DNA of 64,000 nt, taken from assembly GCF_014635725.1 (NCBI RefSeq), contig NZ_BMDJ01000001.1, positions 558,001 through 622,000 on the forward strand, read 5' to 3'. Source of the DNA: Pedobacter mendelii. Lineage in GTDB: Bacteria > Bacteroidota > Bacteroidia > Sphingobacteriales > Sphingobacteriaceae. Made by a program: the position numbers and the translations under genes. The notes under the pieces are model-generated. The model saw only the letters and a program-made list of their open reading frames with translations, was not told the origin of the DNA and did no database searches. Of the stretch, positions 1 through 9,791 are shown piece after piece; within the stretch, counting starts at the first letter, position 1; the number at the start of each line of letters is the position of its first letter.

Positions 1-1
1 T

Positions 2-460
2 GGTGATGTTATCAGAACCTATCCAGACAAACTCTCTTTTAGTTTTTTTTACAAACATAATTTATCTCATCAGGCAACATTTATTAAAAGAAATCTTTTT
101 GAGAATATTTTCTTTTACAATGAAAATCATAAAATAGTATCTGATTGGGAATTTTTCATATATGCTATTTGCAAGAAAAATGTAACCTACAAACATATTA
201 ATCAGGTTATCTGTAACTATGATACCCAAGGCATATCCTCTATTATCAATAACCATGAATTAATGAATATTGAAAGGGATAAAACACTTCAAAAACATTT
301 TCCATTATTTATCGAAGATTATCGTACCATTTCCAATTTAAATCTAAAGAGATTTAGGCAGTTTACTTTTATTAAAAATTATCCTTTTGCCTTTAAAATT
401 TTAAAAGGTTTTATGAATTTAATCTTGATGTTTTTACCAAAATTTAAAAACTTGCAATGA
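2..460 (+). CDS. Glycosyltransferase family 2, C-terminal part (cut by window edge)
   Basis: An open frame runs from the left edge to a TGA at 458-460, giving about 152 residues without an in-window start. It includes the stretch SHQATFIKRNLFE and VSDWEFFIYAICKKNVTYK, the pattern seen in the C-terminal half of GT-A fold family 2 glycosyltransferases that build surface polysaccharide. The nucleotide-sugar-binding N-terminus lies outside the window. Its stop overlaps the next ATG by four bases (ATGA), so the two are probably translationally coupled in one polysaccharide operon. The family call is good; the sugar is unknown. Confidence 0.75.
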   Translation, partial: GDVIRTYPDKLSFSFFYKHNLSHQATFIKRNLFENIFFYNENHKIVSDWEFFIYAICKKNVTYKHINQVICNYDTQGISSIINNHELMNIERDKTLQKHFPLFIEDYRTISNLNLKRFRQFTFIKNYPFAFKILKGFMNLILMFLPKFKNLQ

Positions 461-1551
461 GCAAAATTCTTTTTGATCATCAAATATTTTCGCTTCAGGT
501 ATATGGGGGTATTTCAAGATATTTTGCTAATATCAAACACGCTTTAGAAAAAGAACCGGATTGTTCTGGGCATATTGGAGTACTTTACAGCAAAAATTAT
601 TATATTCAAAATTATAAAGCACCAATTCAAAATTTATTAGGAAAGCGGCTATTTGCATCGCAGGAGAAAGAATATAAATGGAATAAAAAATATTCAAAAT
701 ATCTTATTAATAAAAATGATTTCGACGTTCTTCATCCAACTTATTATGAGCCATATTTTTTAAAAAAACTTAAGAAACCTTATGTCATTACTGTTCACGA
801 TATGATTCATGAACTGATGCCAGATTCTTTTCCCTGGAATGATATTGCAGCTGTTCACAAAAGAGAAATTTTAGCTAACGCCACCAAAATTATTGCCATT
901 TCTGAAACAACTAAAAATGATTTAAAAAAAATACTAAATATTGAAGACAGCAGAATAGAAGTTATTTATCATGGATATCAGCCAAAAAATCAAAGTTTTC
1001 ATCCCTCTAAAAATAATTTAGAAGAAAATAAATACATACTATTTGTAGGTGCACGTTCCGGGTATAAGAATTTCAATCGGCTAGTAAATGCAATTGCTCC
1101 ATTTTTAAAGAGCAAAAAAATAAACCTTATCTGCACAGGTGGTGGAAACTTTCAAAAAGAAGAAACCGAATTATTTAAAAAATTAGAAATCGATAAATAT
1201 GTCATTCAGTTTAGTGTTTCTGACCAACACCTAGAAGCTCTTTACTCTAATGCATTGGCTTTTGTTTTCCCTTCTATTTACGAAGGTTTTGGCTTACCAA
1301 TACTAGAAGCATTTCAAAGTAGATGCCCGGTTATCTTAAGTAATTCTACTTGTTTTAAAGAAGTTGCAGCCGATGCAGCCGAGTATTTTGATCCAATGGA
1401 CGAGCATTCTATTTTAGCTTCCGTTGTGAAAATTATTGAGAACAGAGAAAATAAAGATTTATTGGTAGAGAAGGCTATTAAAAGGCTTGAGAATTTTACT
1501 CCTCAAGCTTGTTTTGATAAAACAATTGCTTTATACAAATCGATTAGTTAA
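457..1551 (+). CDS. Glycosyltransferase family 4 (GT-B fold)
   Basis: 364 residues, the usual length for GT4. The N-terminal half opens with a QVYGGISRYFANI segment like the glycine-rich donor/acceptor loop of family 4, followed by a VITVHDMIHE strand-helix. The C-terminal half holds the family's donor-sugar signature EGFGLPILE, with the paired glutamates of the E-x7-E motif near residues 277 and 285. It should transfer a nucleotide-activated sugar to a lipid-linked or surface glycan at the cytoplasmic face of the inner membrane. The ATG overlaps the upstream stop, and the stop overlaps by a few bases the stop of the convergent methyltransferase. Acceptor and sugar cannot be read from sequence. 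Confidence 0.88.
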   Translation: MSKILFDHQIFSLQVYGGISRYFANIKHALEKEPDCSGHIGVLYSKNYYIQNYKAPIQNLLGKRLFASQEKEYKWNKKYSKYLINKNDFDVLHPTYYEPYFLKKLKKPYVITVHDMIHELMPDSFPWNDIAAVHKREILANATKIIAISETTKNDLKKILNIEDSRIEVIYHGYQPKNQSFHPSKNNLEENKYILFVGARSGYKNFNRLVNAIAPFLKSKKINLICTGGGNFQKEETELFKKLEIDKYVIQFSVSDQHLEALYSNALAFVFPSIYEGFGLPILEAFQSRCPVILSNSTCFKEVAADAAEYFDPMDEHSILASVVKIIENRENKDLLVEKAIKRLENFTPQACFDKTIALYKSIS

Positions 1552-2354
1552 GATAGTTTTGTTTTTATAAAACTCCAATCATTCTGTAATAAACTTTCTT
1601 TAATACCATTTTGCTTCCGAAAATAACGATCTACTTTGCGCTTCATTGTACGAATTATATACGGAAGCCTTGCAGGCTTCAATAGATTAGTATCAAACTT
1701 TCGATCTGTAAACAAATGAAGTCCTTCCCCATCGGTGTAAAAATTCAGGTTAAATTTTTGGGCTAAGTAAGCTAATGATTTTTCAGAATATAAAGATATA
1801 TGCTGGCCTGTTTCAGGGACTAAATACCACCAATTTCTTAAGCTTTCTGCACCAGGATGCAAGACGGTTGTAAACAGCAAATTCTTACTATATTTTAATA
1901 TTTCTTCAATTTCTATTAATGGATTAGGAAGATGCTCAAAAACTTCGAACGCAGTAACCATTTCAAATGTACTGTTATCGCTTAAATTTGAAAGGTCAAA
2001 AAATTCGGCAAACAAATTTTCACAATAAATATCTGTGTGATAAAAATTATAACCTTTATCACGCATCATTCTGGTAAAAACCCCATACCCTCCTGCATAG
2101 TCCAGGAATAAATTATCTGTATTAAAATGACTTGATAAGATTGGAATAACTCTGTTTCTCAAAAGTTCGTTCCTTTCAACAAGTCCAACGTCAAGTTTAG
2201 TAATTGCAGATGAATAAGATTCTGCAAGCCAATATGGCTCTTCAGTCTGTATAAAACTAGTTTCTAAACATCTAAAGTAATCAACCTCATATTTGTTGAG
2301 AATTTTAATTGTTAAAACCTTTTCAGTTGAGCCTCCCGTTATTTTACTTAACAT
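1548..2354 (-). CDS. Class I SAM-dependent methyltransferase
   Basis: 268 residues. Motif I of the Rossmann methyltransferase fold is visible as FLDYAGGYGVF near residues 83-94, followed by the acidic HTDIY strand end, and later FEVFEHLPNP, typical of the Methyltransf_23 type. The C-terminus is basic. Its position between glycosyltransferases and an acyltransferase suggests that it modifies a surface glycan or a glycan precursor. Substrate unknown. It is tail-to-tail with the GT4 gene and shares stop-codon bases with it. Confidence 0.8.
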   Translation of the reverse strand: MLSKITGGSTEKVLTIKILNKYEVDYFRCLETSFIQTEEPYWLAESYSSAITKLDVGLVERNELLRNRVIPILSSHFNTDNLFLDYAGGYGVFTRMMRDKGYNFYHTDIYCENLFAEFFDLSNLSDNSTFEMVTAFEVFEHLPNPLIEIEEILKYSKNLLFTTVLHPGAESLRNWWYLVPETGQHISLYSEKSLAYLAQKFNLNFYTDGEGLHLFTDRKFDTNLLKPARLPYIIRTMKRKVDRYFRKQNGIKESLLQNDWSFIKTKLS

Positions 2355-2411
2355 TTTTACAGTTTACAATTCTTGTTTTTAAATGTATAGATAAGTGATA
2401 ATTTAAAAGGT

Positions 2412-3494
2412 CTACCGACCAATAATCCACATGAATTTAGTTTTATTAATAAAATATATTAACAAAATCGTTATGCCGTACGTAAAAATAAACCTACTTG
2501 TAACATACAAAATCATGTTAATAACATTCATATTGGCAACAGAATCAAAATGAAAAGGTCTATAAATTTCACTTAAAATCACTGTTAGAACAATATAATG
2601 GATTAAGTAAACACCGAAGGTAGTTTCCCTTGGCTTAAGGTATTTAACGAAACCGAATTTTTTTATCTTAAATAACAATAGGATGGCTGCAATTGAAAAT
2701 ACAATGTTGCTAATACGTAATGTATTATAAGGGTCTACACTTCTAGCCTTTATTAAATATGTAATATCAAATACAGACCAAACAAAAGTGCTTACAAAGA
2801 ATAAAGCAAAGATAATGTAAGATGCTTTGTTTATCCATAACTCAATTTTACTCCAGTGCCTGTTTAGTATTGTACCTAACCATAAATAAAATATGAATCC
2901 AAAAATTGCAATTGTATGAGTTGGTATAAACCATTCAAAATAAACATTTGTACTATATAGCAACGAACAAACTAGCAGTACTGCACCCAACCAAAAGTTA
3001 TAAAGATACTTTTTAAAGCATAGAAGAATGGCTATGCAAAACAGAAAATTTATGATAAACCAATAATTTGTGTATAGATAAACCATTTCAAACTTATCCT
3101 TCAATTGAGGTATCAGATGAAAATCGCCATCACGATGCAATGCAACCCATCTTTGTAAAACAAGCAAAAGAACAAATAAAAGAGACCAGAATAACCAAGG
3201 TTTAAATGTATTAGATAGTCGTCGTTTAAAATATTCCCAAGAAGAATAGGTTGTGAACTTATCGCCTAAAAGAAATCCTGCTAATACAAAAAAGGCAATC
3301 GTTCCAAATTTTGAAAGTTGAATGAGACAGATATATATAATGTGATTAGGAGGAAAACCATCAAAAATATAGGTTCCGTTGTAAACTGAATGTTCCATCA
3401 CGATGCCGATCATTGCTATGCAACGAATAGAATCAATAAAGTCGAAGTTTTTTTTATGTGCCGGGTCGACAAGATTTTGTTCTGCTTTCTCCAT
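2412..3494 (-). CDS. Acyltransferase 3 family membrane protein
   Basis: 360 residues with about ten hydrophobic segments. The N-terminus has FIDSIRCIAMIGIVMEHS, matching the first helix of Acyl_transf_3 proteins with the conserved histidine near residue 35, and a FFVLAGFLLGDKF segment corresponds to the usual SGF motif region. Such inner-membrane proteins O-acetylate or succinylate polysaccharide. It probably acts on the glycan made by the neighbouring glycosyltransferases. The 495 bases upstream hold only a decayed gene and a terminator. Confidence 0.82.
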   Translation of the reverse strand: MEKAEQNLVDPAHKKNFDFIDSIRCIAMIGIVMEHSVYNGTYIFDGFPPNHIIYICLIQLSKFGTIAFFVLAGFLLGDKFTTYSSWEYFKRRLSNTFKPWLFWSLLFVLLLVLQRWVALHRDGDFHLIPQLKDKFEMVYLYTNYWFIINFLFCIAILLCFKKYLYNFWLGAVLLVCSLLYSTNVYFEWFIPTHTIAIFGFIFYLWLGTILNRHWSKIELWINKASYIIFALFFVSTFVWSVFDITYLIKARSVDPYNTLRISNIVFSIAAILLLFKIKKFGFVKYLKPRETTFGVYLIHYIVLTVILSEIYRPFHFDSVANMNVINMILYVTSRFIFTYGITILLIYFINKTKFMWIIGR

Positions 3495-3640
3495 AATTTA
3501 TAAAGGTCGAATATCCATAAAAAATGAATTTAAACAGTGGAATTGTTAATTTCTTTAACAACTAATGGCTAAAAAACTGAAAAATAAGAAATGTAAAGGT
3601 TCTGGAATATAAACCTCAACATTTCTAAGTACTTGATATT

Positions 3641-3898
3641 TTAATTCTGAAATGCATAAAAGGCTCTTCCATTATAAGACCATCCAGGAAATGATGCGTT
3701 TCTATTAGCCGTATAAAAGTGGCCACCAGCTGAACTGTAGAATTAATAGATAGGTACAGTACCTAATACTTGCGTTTGATATACATAACATATTATTCCA
3801 TCATACCTATATGTCGACCATCCCGGGTTTCTATTAGTTGTTAAGACACGATTATCAAAGCCCTGATCATAAAACTGGTACAGAGGAAAGACAATAAC
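3641..3898 (-). pseudogene. Remnant of a DUF5648-type repeat protein with an internal stop
   Basis: On the minus strand one frame reads FPLYQFYDQGFDN, then NPGWSTYRYDGIICYVYQTQ, then GTVPIY, a TAA stop (3743-3745), and in the same frame FYSSAGGHFYTANRNASF and PGWSYNGRAFYAFQN before a final TAA. The alternation of PLYxFY, HFYT and GWxYxG blocks is the pattern of the DUF5648 repeat found in secreted proteins. There is no start codon (a stop lies at 3899-3901) and no signal peptide, so this is the decayed C-terminus of a larger gene. The rest of the 3495-3989 gap shows no open frame that I recognise. Confidence 0.7.
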
Positions 3899-3941
3899 TT
3901 ATTATTATCCGATAATTTTAAGATTACAATATTTATTAAAC

Positions 3942-3968
3942 AAAAAAAAGTGGCCTTTTGAGCCACTT
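3942..3968 (-). terminator. Rho-independent terminator of rimP-nusA-infB
   Basis: Read on the minus strand just after the infB stop: a 7-bp stem AAGTGGC/GCCACTT with a 7-nt loop and then a run of T residues. Confidence 0.85.
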
Positions 3969-3989
3969 GTAAAATATCACTTTTTAGAA

Positions 3990-6900
3990 TTACAATTTCC
4001 TTGCTACTTCTACTTGCTCGTAAGCTTCTACGATATCGCCAACCTCGATGTTGTTAAAGTTTTGAATATTCAGACCACATTCGTAACCTTTCAATACTTC
4101 TTTAACATCATCTTTAAAGCGTTTTAACGATGCTAATTCACCTGTGTAAACTACAACACCATCTCTAACGATACGAATCTGGCTTTTACGGGTAATCTTA
4201 CCATCTAATACCATACAACCTGCAATGGTACCTACTTTAGTAATTTTGAAAGTCTCACGAATTTCTACGTTAGCCACAATTTTCTCTTCAAACTCTGGAT
4301 CCAACATACCCTCCATTGCCGATTTAATCTCATTGATTGCATCGTAAATGATAGAATATAAACGGATATCGATTTGCTCTTGCTCTGCCAGTTTACGTGC
4401 ACCTGTTGATGGGCGAACCTGGAAACCAATGATAATCGCATCTGAAGCCGAAGCCAATAATACATCAGATTCTGAAATCTGACCAACACCTTTACTGATG
4501 ACATTGATTTGGATTTGCTCAGTTGATAGCTTCAACAATGAATCGGCTAAAGCCTCAATCGAACCATCCACATCACCTTTAACGATAATATTAAGTTCTT
4601 TGAAGTTACCAATGGCCAAACGACGACCAATCTCATCTAATGTAATGTGTTTCTGAGTACGTAAACCTTGCTCACGTTGTAACTGCATACGTTTGTTTGC
4701 AATATCACGGGCCTCTGTTTCGCTTTCTAACGCATTAAATCTATCGCCCGCTGTAGGAGCGCCTTGCATACCCAAAACCTGTACCGGTTGTGATGGACCA
4801 GCTGACTCTACTTTAGCACCACGTTCGTTAGTTAAGGCTTTAACACGTCCGCTGTAACTACCTGCCAATATTGGATCTCCAACTCTTAATGTACCAGCTT
4901 GTACCAATACGGTAGTCACAATACCACGCCCTTTATCTAATGCCGATTCAATTACAGTACCTGTAGCTCTCTTATTCGGATTAGCTTTTAGTTCTAATAA
5001 TTCTGCTTCTAATAATACTTTATCTAAAAGTAAATCTACATTTAAACCGCTTTTACTTGAGATTTCTTGTGATTGATATTTACCACCCCAATCTTCAACC
5101 AAAATATTCATTACCGATAATTGCTCCCGTACTTTATCTGCATTTGCACCTGGCTTATCTACTTTAGTAAAAGCAAATACCAATGGTACACCTGCTGCTT
5201 GTGCATGGTTTATCGCTTCTTTTGTTTGAGGCATAACCGCATCATCCGCAGCGATAACAATAATTGCAATATCAGCTGCTTTAGCACCACGAGCACGCAT
5301 TGCTGTAAACGCTTCGTGACCAGGTGTATCTAAGAAAGTTACTTTTTTACCAGTTGGTGTGGTTACCATATAAGCACCAATGTGCTGTGTAATACCACCT
5401 GCTTCACCTGCAACTACATTTGCTTTACGAATATAATCCAGCAATGAAGTTTTACCATGATCTACGTGACCCATAATCGTAACAACTGGTGCTCTTTCGA
5501 TTAAATTTTCAACTGCATCTTCTTCTTCAATTACGTTTTCCTCATCTTCATCAGGTTTAACGAATTGAATTTCATAACCGAACTCATCTGCAACAATGGT
5601 TAATGTCTCAGCATCTAAACGCTGATTAATTGAAACAAACATACCAAGACTCATACAAGTACCGATAATTTTGGTAACCTGTACATCCATCATGCTTGCC
5701 AATTCGTTGGCCGTAACAAATTCTGTTACTTTTAATATTTTTGATTGAGATTCTAGCTCATTTGCTGCTTCTTCTGCATTATATGCTACATCATCACGTT
5801 TCTGACGACGTAATTTAGCACGTTGCGCAAATTTACCCGATTTACCTGCACCACTTAAACGAGCAAGAGTTGCTTTGATTTGATCTTGAATTTCTTTCTC
5901 TGTAGGCTCTTCTTTTGGTCCGCTTGGTGTAGCATTTCTATTCTGGAAACCCGGTCTGTTGTTATTATTATTATTTCTATTCCCTTGGTAAGGCGTTCCA
6001 CCTTGACCAGCAGGTCTATTTCCCTGATATGGTGTACCGCCACCGGCAGGCCTGTTACCTTGATAAGGTTGGCGAGGTTGCCCTGGCGCACCACCTTGAC
6101 CTTGCTGTCCGGCTGGGTTTTGACCTTGCTGTCCTTGTCCACCGCCATGTTGCCCTGGCTGACCAGGTGCCCCCGGAGTTTTCTTGCGCTTACGTTTGCG
6201 TTTTGCAGCTTCGCTATCGCTTGATGATGCTACAGGACCGTTTCTTCTATCGGGTGTTGTTGGTAAAATAATTTTACCAATAATGTTTGGACCTGTTAAT
6301 TTAACTGTACGGGCTTTGATAACTTCAGGCTCGTTATTGGTTGGCTCAGGTTTAACCTCTACCGGTTTTGGAGCTTCAGCCTTTGGAATTTGTACTTTAG
6401 GTTGTTCAACAACTGGTTTCGGTGCTTCCGCTGCTTTCGCCACCGGTGCAGGTGCTTCTTCTTTTTTAACCTCTACAGGTTTTGCTTCGACTTTAGGCTG
6501 TTCAGCAACTGGTTTTGGTACTTCCGCTGATTTGGGCGCAGGTTCAGGAGTTTCTTCTTTTTTAGCTGGTCTTGTTTTAGAATTAAGATCGTTTAAATCA
6601 ATCTTACCTACAATTTTAACCCCTGGAAGGTTTCCATCATCTGCTTTATCTTCTGTTTTGGTTTCCTTCACAGGCTCAGCTACAGTAGGTGTTTCTGCTT
6701 TTGGCACCTCAACTTTAGGTTTTTCTACCGGTGGTGTAAACGTTTGAGCATTTTTTATTAAAATCTCTTCGTTTTTCTCAAAATCGGTGTTCTTTTTCGG
6801 TGCTTCAGCTGGCTTTTCAGTCTCAGGCTCGTCACGACGTATTTTACCAATCACTATTTGTTTGGCTTCTTCTCTTACGATCTTATCTCCCTGATACTCT

Positions 6901-7055
6901 TTCAATAAGGCATTATACATATCGCCCGAAAGTTTAAACATAGGGCTTTTTTCGGCTGAGAATCCCTTTTTGTTTAAAAACTCTACGGCCGTACCCATGC
7001 CAATATTAAGTTCTTTAATAGCTTTAATTAAAATGATTGGTTTGTCGTCTGACAT
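3990..7055 (-). CDS. infB: Translation initiation factor IF-2
   Basis: GTPase that brings initiator tRNA to the 30S subunit and promotes subunit joining. 1021 residues: an N-terminal IF2_N segment, a long low-complexity region rich in Pro, Ala, Lys, Gln and Gly (about residues 75-390, with [16 protein letters not shown] tandem repeats), a second IF2_N domain, then the G domain. G1 is GHVDHGKT at residues 529-536 and G3 is DTPGHEA near 577. G4 reads TKVDK near 631 instead of the usual NKxDK. The EF-Tu-like domain II, IF-2 core and C-terminal fMet-tRNA-binding domain complete the normal length. It is the last gene of rimP-nusA-infB. Confidence 0.97.
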   Translation of the reverse strand: MSDDKPIILIKAIKELNIGMGTAVEFLNKKGFSAEKSPMFKLSGDMYNALLKEYQGDKIVREEAKQIVIGKIRRDEPETEKPAEAPKKNTDFEKNEEILIKNAQTFTPPVEKPKVEVPKAETPTVAEPVKETKTEDKADDGNLPGVKIVGKIDLNDLNSKTRPAKKEETPEPAPKSAEVPKPVAEQPKVEAKPVEVKKEEAPAPVAKAAEAPKPVVEQPKVQIPKAEAPKPVEVKPEPTNNEPEVIKARTVKLTGPNIIGKIILPTTPDRRNGPVASSSDSEAAKRKRKRKKTPGAPGQPGQHGGGQGQQGQNPAGQQGQGGAPGQPRQPYQGNRPAGGGTPYQGNRPAGQGGTPYQGNRNNNNNNRPGFQNRNATPSGPKEEPTEKEIQDQIKATLARLSGAGKSGKFAQRAKLRRQKRDDVAYNAEEAANELESQSKILKVTEFVTANELASMMDVQVTKIIGTCMSLGMFVSINQRLDAETLTIVADEFGYEIQFVKPDEDEENVIEEEDAVENLIERAPVVTIMGHVDHGKTSLLDYIRKANVVAGEAGGITQHIGAYMVTTPTGKKVTFLDTPGHEAFTAMRARGAKAADIAIIVIAADDAVMPQTKEAINHAQAAGVPLVFAFTKVDKPGANADKVREQLSVMNILVEDWGGKYQSQEISSKSGLNVDLLLDKVLLEAELLELKANPNKRATGTVIESALDKGRGIVTTVLVQAGTLRVGDPILAGSYSGRVKALTNERGAKVESAGPSQPVQVLGMQGAPTAGDRFNALESETEARDIANKRMQLQREQGLRTQKHITLDEIGRRLAIGNFKELNIIVKGDVDGSIEALADSLLKLSTEQIQINVISKGVGQISESDVLLASASDAIIIGFQVRPSTGARKLAEQEQIDIRLYSIIYDAINEIKSAMEGMLDPEFEEKIVANVEIRETFKITKVGTIAGCMVLDGKITRKSQIRIVRDGVVVYTGELASLKRFKDDVKEVLKGYECGLNIQNFNNIEVGDIVEAYEQVEVARKL

Positions 7056-7117
7056 TTAGCTCCTGTTATTGTTTTTATTTTAATACAAAAGTAGTGTTTA
7101 TTTGGCAATTACACCAC

Positions 7118-8362
7118 TTATTCAAATTCTGACTTCAAAATTTGAACCACTTCTTTAATGGTTTCTTCTTCAAGGTCGGTGCGTTTTACCAAATCTTCTA
7201 CTGTAAGTGCTAAAACACTCTTGGCAGTATCGCAACCTATGGCCTTTAATTCGTCGATAATCCAGCTATCAATCTCATCTGAGAATTCTTCTAAATCAAC
7301 ATCTTCATCATTTTCTTCACCTGCTTCACGGTATACATCAATTTCATAACCGGTTAATTTTCCGGCAAGTTTAATGTTATGTCCGCCACGGCCAATTGCT
7401 AATGATACCTGATCAGGTTTTAAGTAAACTGATGCATGCTTGGTATCATCATCTAATTTAATAGAAGTAATTTTTGCCGGACTTAAAGCACGGGTAATAT
7501 ATAATGAAGTATTATTTGTGAAATTAATCACATCAATGTTTTCGTTTTTCAATTCGCGAACGATACCATGGATACGAGATCCCTTCATACCCACACATGC
7601 GCCTACCGGATCAATACGATCATCGTAAGATTCTACTGCAACTTTAGCACGCTCTCCTGGTTCGCGAACTATTTTTTTGATAGTAATCAGCCCGTCAAAA
7701 ATTTCAGGAACTTCCTGTTCAAACAAACGCTGTAAAAATTCGGGCGCTGTTCTTGAAATAATAATTTTTGGATTTGCGTTAATCATTTCTACCTTAGAAA
7801 TTACTGCTCTTACAGAATCTCCTTTTTTGTAATAATCTGCAGGAATTTGCTCAGTTTTAGGCATTAAAAGTTCGTTACCTTCATCATCCAAAACCAAAGT
7901 TTCTTTTTTCCAAACTTGGTAAACTTCACCTGTTACAATTTCGCCTACACGATCTTTATATTTTTTGAAGATTTCGTCTTTTTCTAGTTCCAATACCTTA
8001 GAAACCAAAGTTTGGCGAGCTGCTAAAATTGCTCTGCGACCAAAACTTTCTAAAGTAATTTGCTCTATATAGTCATCGCCGACTTCTAAAGTACTGTCTA
8101 ATTTAGAAACTTCAGCAAGTTCAATTTCCAAATCATCATCTTCAGAAAACCCATCTTCCATTACTTTTCTCGTTCTCCAAATCTCTAAATCTCCGTTATC
8201 CGGATTCACAATCACATCACAATTTTCGTCAGTTCCGTATTTTTTACGCAACATGCTACGAAAAACTTCTTCCAACACACTAATCACCGTCGGGCGATCT
8301 ATATTTTTGAAATCCTTAAACTCCTGAAAAGAATCTATTAAATTAATTGTAGTAGTACTCAT
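7118..8362 (-). CDS. nusA: Transcription termination/antitermination factor NusA
   Basis: 414 residues. Order: N-terminal RNA-polymerase-binding domain (about 1-130), S1 domain (about 135-205), then two KH domains (about 230-370) with the GMKGSRIHGI and GRGGHNIKLA RNA-binding loops, and a short helical tail. It lacks the long C-terminal acidic repeats of enterobacterial NusA, giving the short form. It modulates pausing, intrinsic termination and antitermination. It lies 3 bases after rimP and 62 before infB in the same operon, whose leader contains a terminator-like hairpin that NusA could sense. Confidence 0.96.
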   Translation of the reverse strand: MSTTTINLIDSFQEFKDFKNIDRPTVISVLEEVFRSMLRKKYGTDENCDVIVNPDNGDLEIWRTRKVMEDGFSEDDDLEIELAEVSKLDSTLEVGDDYIEQITLESFGRRAILAARQTLVSKVLELEKDEIFKKYKDRVGEIVTGEVYQVWKKETLVLDDEGNELLMPKTEQIPADYYKKGDSVRAVISKVEMINANPKIIISRTAPEFLQRLFEQEVPEIFDGLITIKKIVREPGERAKVAVESYDDRIDPVGACVGMKGSRIHGIVRELKNENIDVINFTNNTSLYITRALSPAKITSIKLDDDTKHASVYLKPDQVSLAIGRGGHNIKLAGKLTGYEIDVYREAGEENDEDVDLEEFSDEIDSWIIDELKAIGCDTAKSVLALTVEDLVKRTDLEEETIKEVVQILKSEFE

Positions 8363-8365
8363 TTT

Positions 8366-8830
8366 TTACTTAAATGAAATTAACACACTTGTTTCTATTA
8401 CTTCATTAAACGGAACAGATGTTTGCACTGAAACCGCTTTTTTTCCTTTTTCTTTAACTGATTCTTCAATTAAAATATTATTTTCTGTAACCTCTAAAAG
8501 TTTACCTTCCTTTTTTTGCCCACCTATAAGTTTAATACTTACCGAACGCCCAATATTTTTATTGTACTGGCGGATAAGTCTTAGAGGCTCACCAACACCG
8601 GGAGAAGAAACTTCTAAATTATAAGCCTGTTCAATTGTATTTTCTTCTTCTAAATGAAAACCAACATGCCTGCTAATTGCCACACAATCCTGTATGCTTA
8701 TGCCCTCATCACCATCAACATGTATAATTAATTTATTGTTTGGCAACATTTTTACTTCAACCAAAAATAGTTCTGGCCTATCTGCAATTTTTTCTTCTAC
8801 GAGTTCCGTAACTCTCTTTTCTACCTGCAT
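8366..8830 (-). CDS. rimP: Ribosome maturation factor RimP
   Basis: 154 residues, normal length. Needed for late 30S assembly. The segment SIQDCVAISRHVG, followed by YNLEVSSPGVGEPL, is the family signature, and the C-terminal half forms the SH3-like barrel. First gene of rimP-nusA-infB; the 3-base gap to nusA indicates cotranscription. A perfect Bacteroidota promoter lies about 65-95 bases upstream, with a hairpin in between. Confidence 0.94.
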   Translation of the reverse strand: MQVEKRVTELVEEKIADRPELFLVEVKMLPNNKLIIHVDGDEGISIQDCVAISRHVGFHLEEENTIEQAYNLEVSSPGVGEPLRLIRQYNKNIGRSVSIKLIGGQKKEGKLLEVTENNILIEESVKEKGKKAVSVQTSVPFNEVIETSVLISFK

Positions 8831-8849
8831 ATTTTAACCTGATATCATA

Positions 8850-8872
8850 GAAAAAGGGGACATTGCCCCCTT
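8850..8872 (-). promoter_or_regulatory. Terminator-like hairpin in the rimP operon leader (possible attenuator)
   Basis: Minus-strand RNA would form AAGGGG / GCAATGT / CCCCTT followed by further T residues, an intrinsic terminator shape. It lies between the promoter at 8894-8924 and the rimP ATG at 8830, so every operon transcript from that promoter must pass it. It could alternatively just end read-through from the upstream lipoprotein gene. The regulatory role is an inference. Confidence 0.6.
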
Positions 8873-8893
8873 CTCTTTTCTTCGATTACGATG

Positions 8894-8924
8894 CAAATGT
8901 ACATAAATTTTAGAAATAATCAAA
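8894..8924 (-). promoter_or_regulatory. Promoter of rimP-nusA-infB
   Basis: Minus strand: TTTG (8924-8921), a 19-nt spacer, TACATTTG (8901-8894). This is an exact match to the Bacteroidota -33/-7 consensus and spacing. The predicted start of transcription is near 8888. Confidence 0.75.
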
Positions 8925-8951
8925 CCCTTCTACAGGAATTTACAGGTAAAA

Positions 8952-9380
8952 CTATCTTGTAAGCATTTGTTGCTGAGGTTCGAGGTTGTGTTTTATGCTG
9001 CCTTTAAATAATTTGCTTCCATTGGCAAACTTTACTCCGATATAACTTTCTACCAAATAAGTTTTGCCTTTTAAAAAAGGTTCTTGAGGCAAAAAAACCA
9101 ATGAATCATTCTTTAGAATTATCTTACCCAAAATATTTTTTTCATCTTGCAAACTATCTGTTTCGCCTGGTGTTAATAAAACCGAAATAAAATTAACTGA
9201 ATCTATATTAGCCTGATAAGCTTTTTTGATTTCAAATAAACTGGCATCATCAATATTTTTAATTACAATTGAGTTGCTGTCTGCAGAAAATTTAATGATG
9301 GGCTTATTATTTGTATTCGAACACGAAACAATATTTAAAGCAAAAACAGAAACAAGCAAATATTTAACAGATTTAAACAT
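8952..9380 (-). CDS. Small lipoprotein of unknown function
   Basis: 142 residues. A hydrophobic N-terminus ends in the lipobox NIVSC, so the mature protein should be lipid-anchored at Cys 20. The remainder is mostly predicted beta, with no catalytic motif that I recognise; it ends in a KHNLEPQQQML segment. It sits between the rimP operon promoter and a divergently read holin-like gene. Possibly a small Ig-like envelope protein, but I assign no function. Confidence 0.65.
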   Translation of the reverse strand: MFKSVKYLLVSVFALNIVSCSNTNNKPIIKFSADSNSIVIKNIDDASLFEIKKAYQANIDSVNFISVLLTPGETDSLQDEKNILGKIILKNDSLVFLPQEPFLKGKTYLVESYIGVKFANGSKLFKGSIKHNLEPQQQMLTR

Positions 9381-9398
9381 TTTACTAAATTAAACATT

Positions 9399-9743
9399 AT
9401 GAAATTAATTATTGAAATCCTTTTAATGGGATTAGCTGTTTTTATCGGCGCAAAGCTGGTTCCGGGTGTAACTGTTGATGGCTATGGAAGTGCAATTATT
9501 GCCGCAGTTTTAATTGCTTTAGCAAATGCAACTATAGGTTTTATTTTAAGGCTTTTAACTTTTCCCGTAAATTTCCTTACCCTTGGGTTAATGTCATTCA
9601 TTATCACAGTATTAATGATTTTGTTAGTAGATAGTATGATGACTTCGTTTAATACTACAGGATTTTTAGCAGCTGCATTTTTGGCAATTGTTGTGGCTTT
9701 AATTAAAGCTATTTTTGGCGCAATAGCAGGAGATAAAGAATAA
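9399..9743 (+). CDS. Phage holin family (4_2-type) membrane protein
   Basis: 114 residues with four hydrophobic segments. The pattern GAKLVPGVTVDGYGSAIIAA, then a segment with ANATIGFILRLLTFPVNFLT, matches the chromosomal 'phage holin family 4_2' proteins (formerly DUF360) that occur widely outside prophages. No lysis genes are nearby, so a phage role is unlikely; it is probably a housekeeping inner-membrane protein of unknown function. A strong hairpin follows. Confidence 0.8.
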   Translation: MKLIIEILLMGLAVFIGAKLVPGVTVDGYGSAIIAAVLIALANATIGFILRLLTFPVNFLTLGLMSFIITVLMILLVDSMMTSFNTTGFLAAAFLAIVVALIKAIFGAIAGDKE

Positions 9744-9763
9744 TTCATTTGGCAGTTTTCAGT

Positions 9764-9791
9764 AGGCGGTTCGAATTGCCAACTGAAAACT
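9764..9791. terminator. Hairpin between convergent genes
   Basis: Perfect 10-bp inverted repeat AGTTTTCAGT / ACTGAAAACT with an 8-nt inner spacer. The right arm includes the TAG stop codon region of the acyl-CoA dehydrogenase gene. There is no long T-run, so it could serve both directions weakly. Confidence 0.5.

Noticed and set aside
6184..6747. 187-residue plus-strand open frame
   Set aside because: It is antisense to the low-complexity region of infB; the Gly/Ser/Thr/Phe-rich translation is a mirror of Ala/Pro/Lys repeats and has no start context of its own.
9399..9743. Holin gene as sign of a prophage
   Set aside because: No endolysin, capsid or integrase genes nearby; this holin-family type is common in chromosomes.
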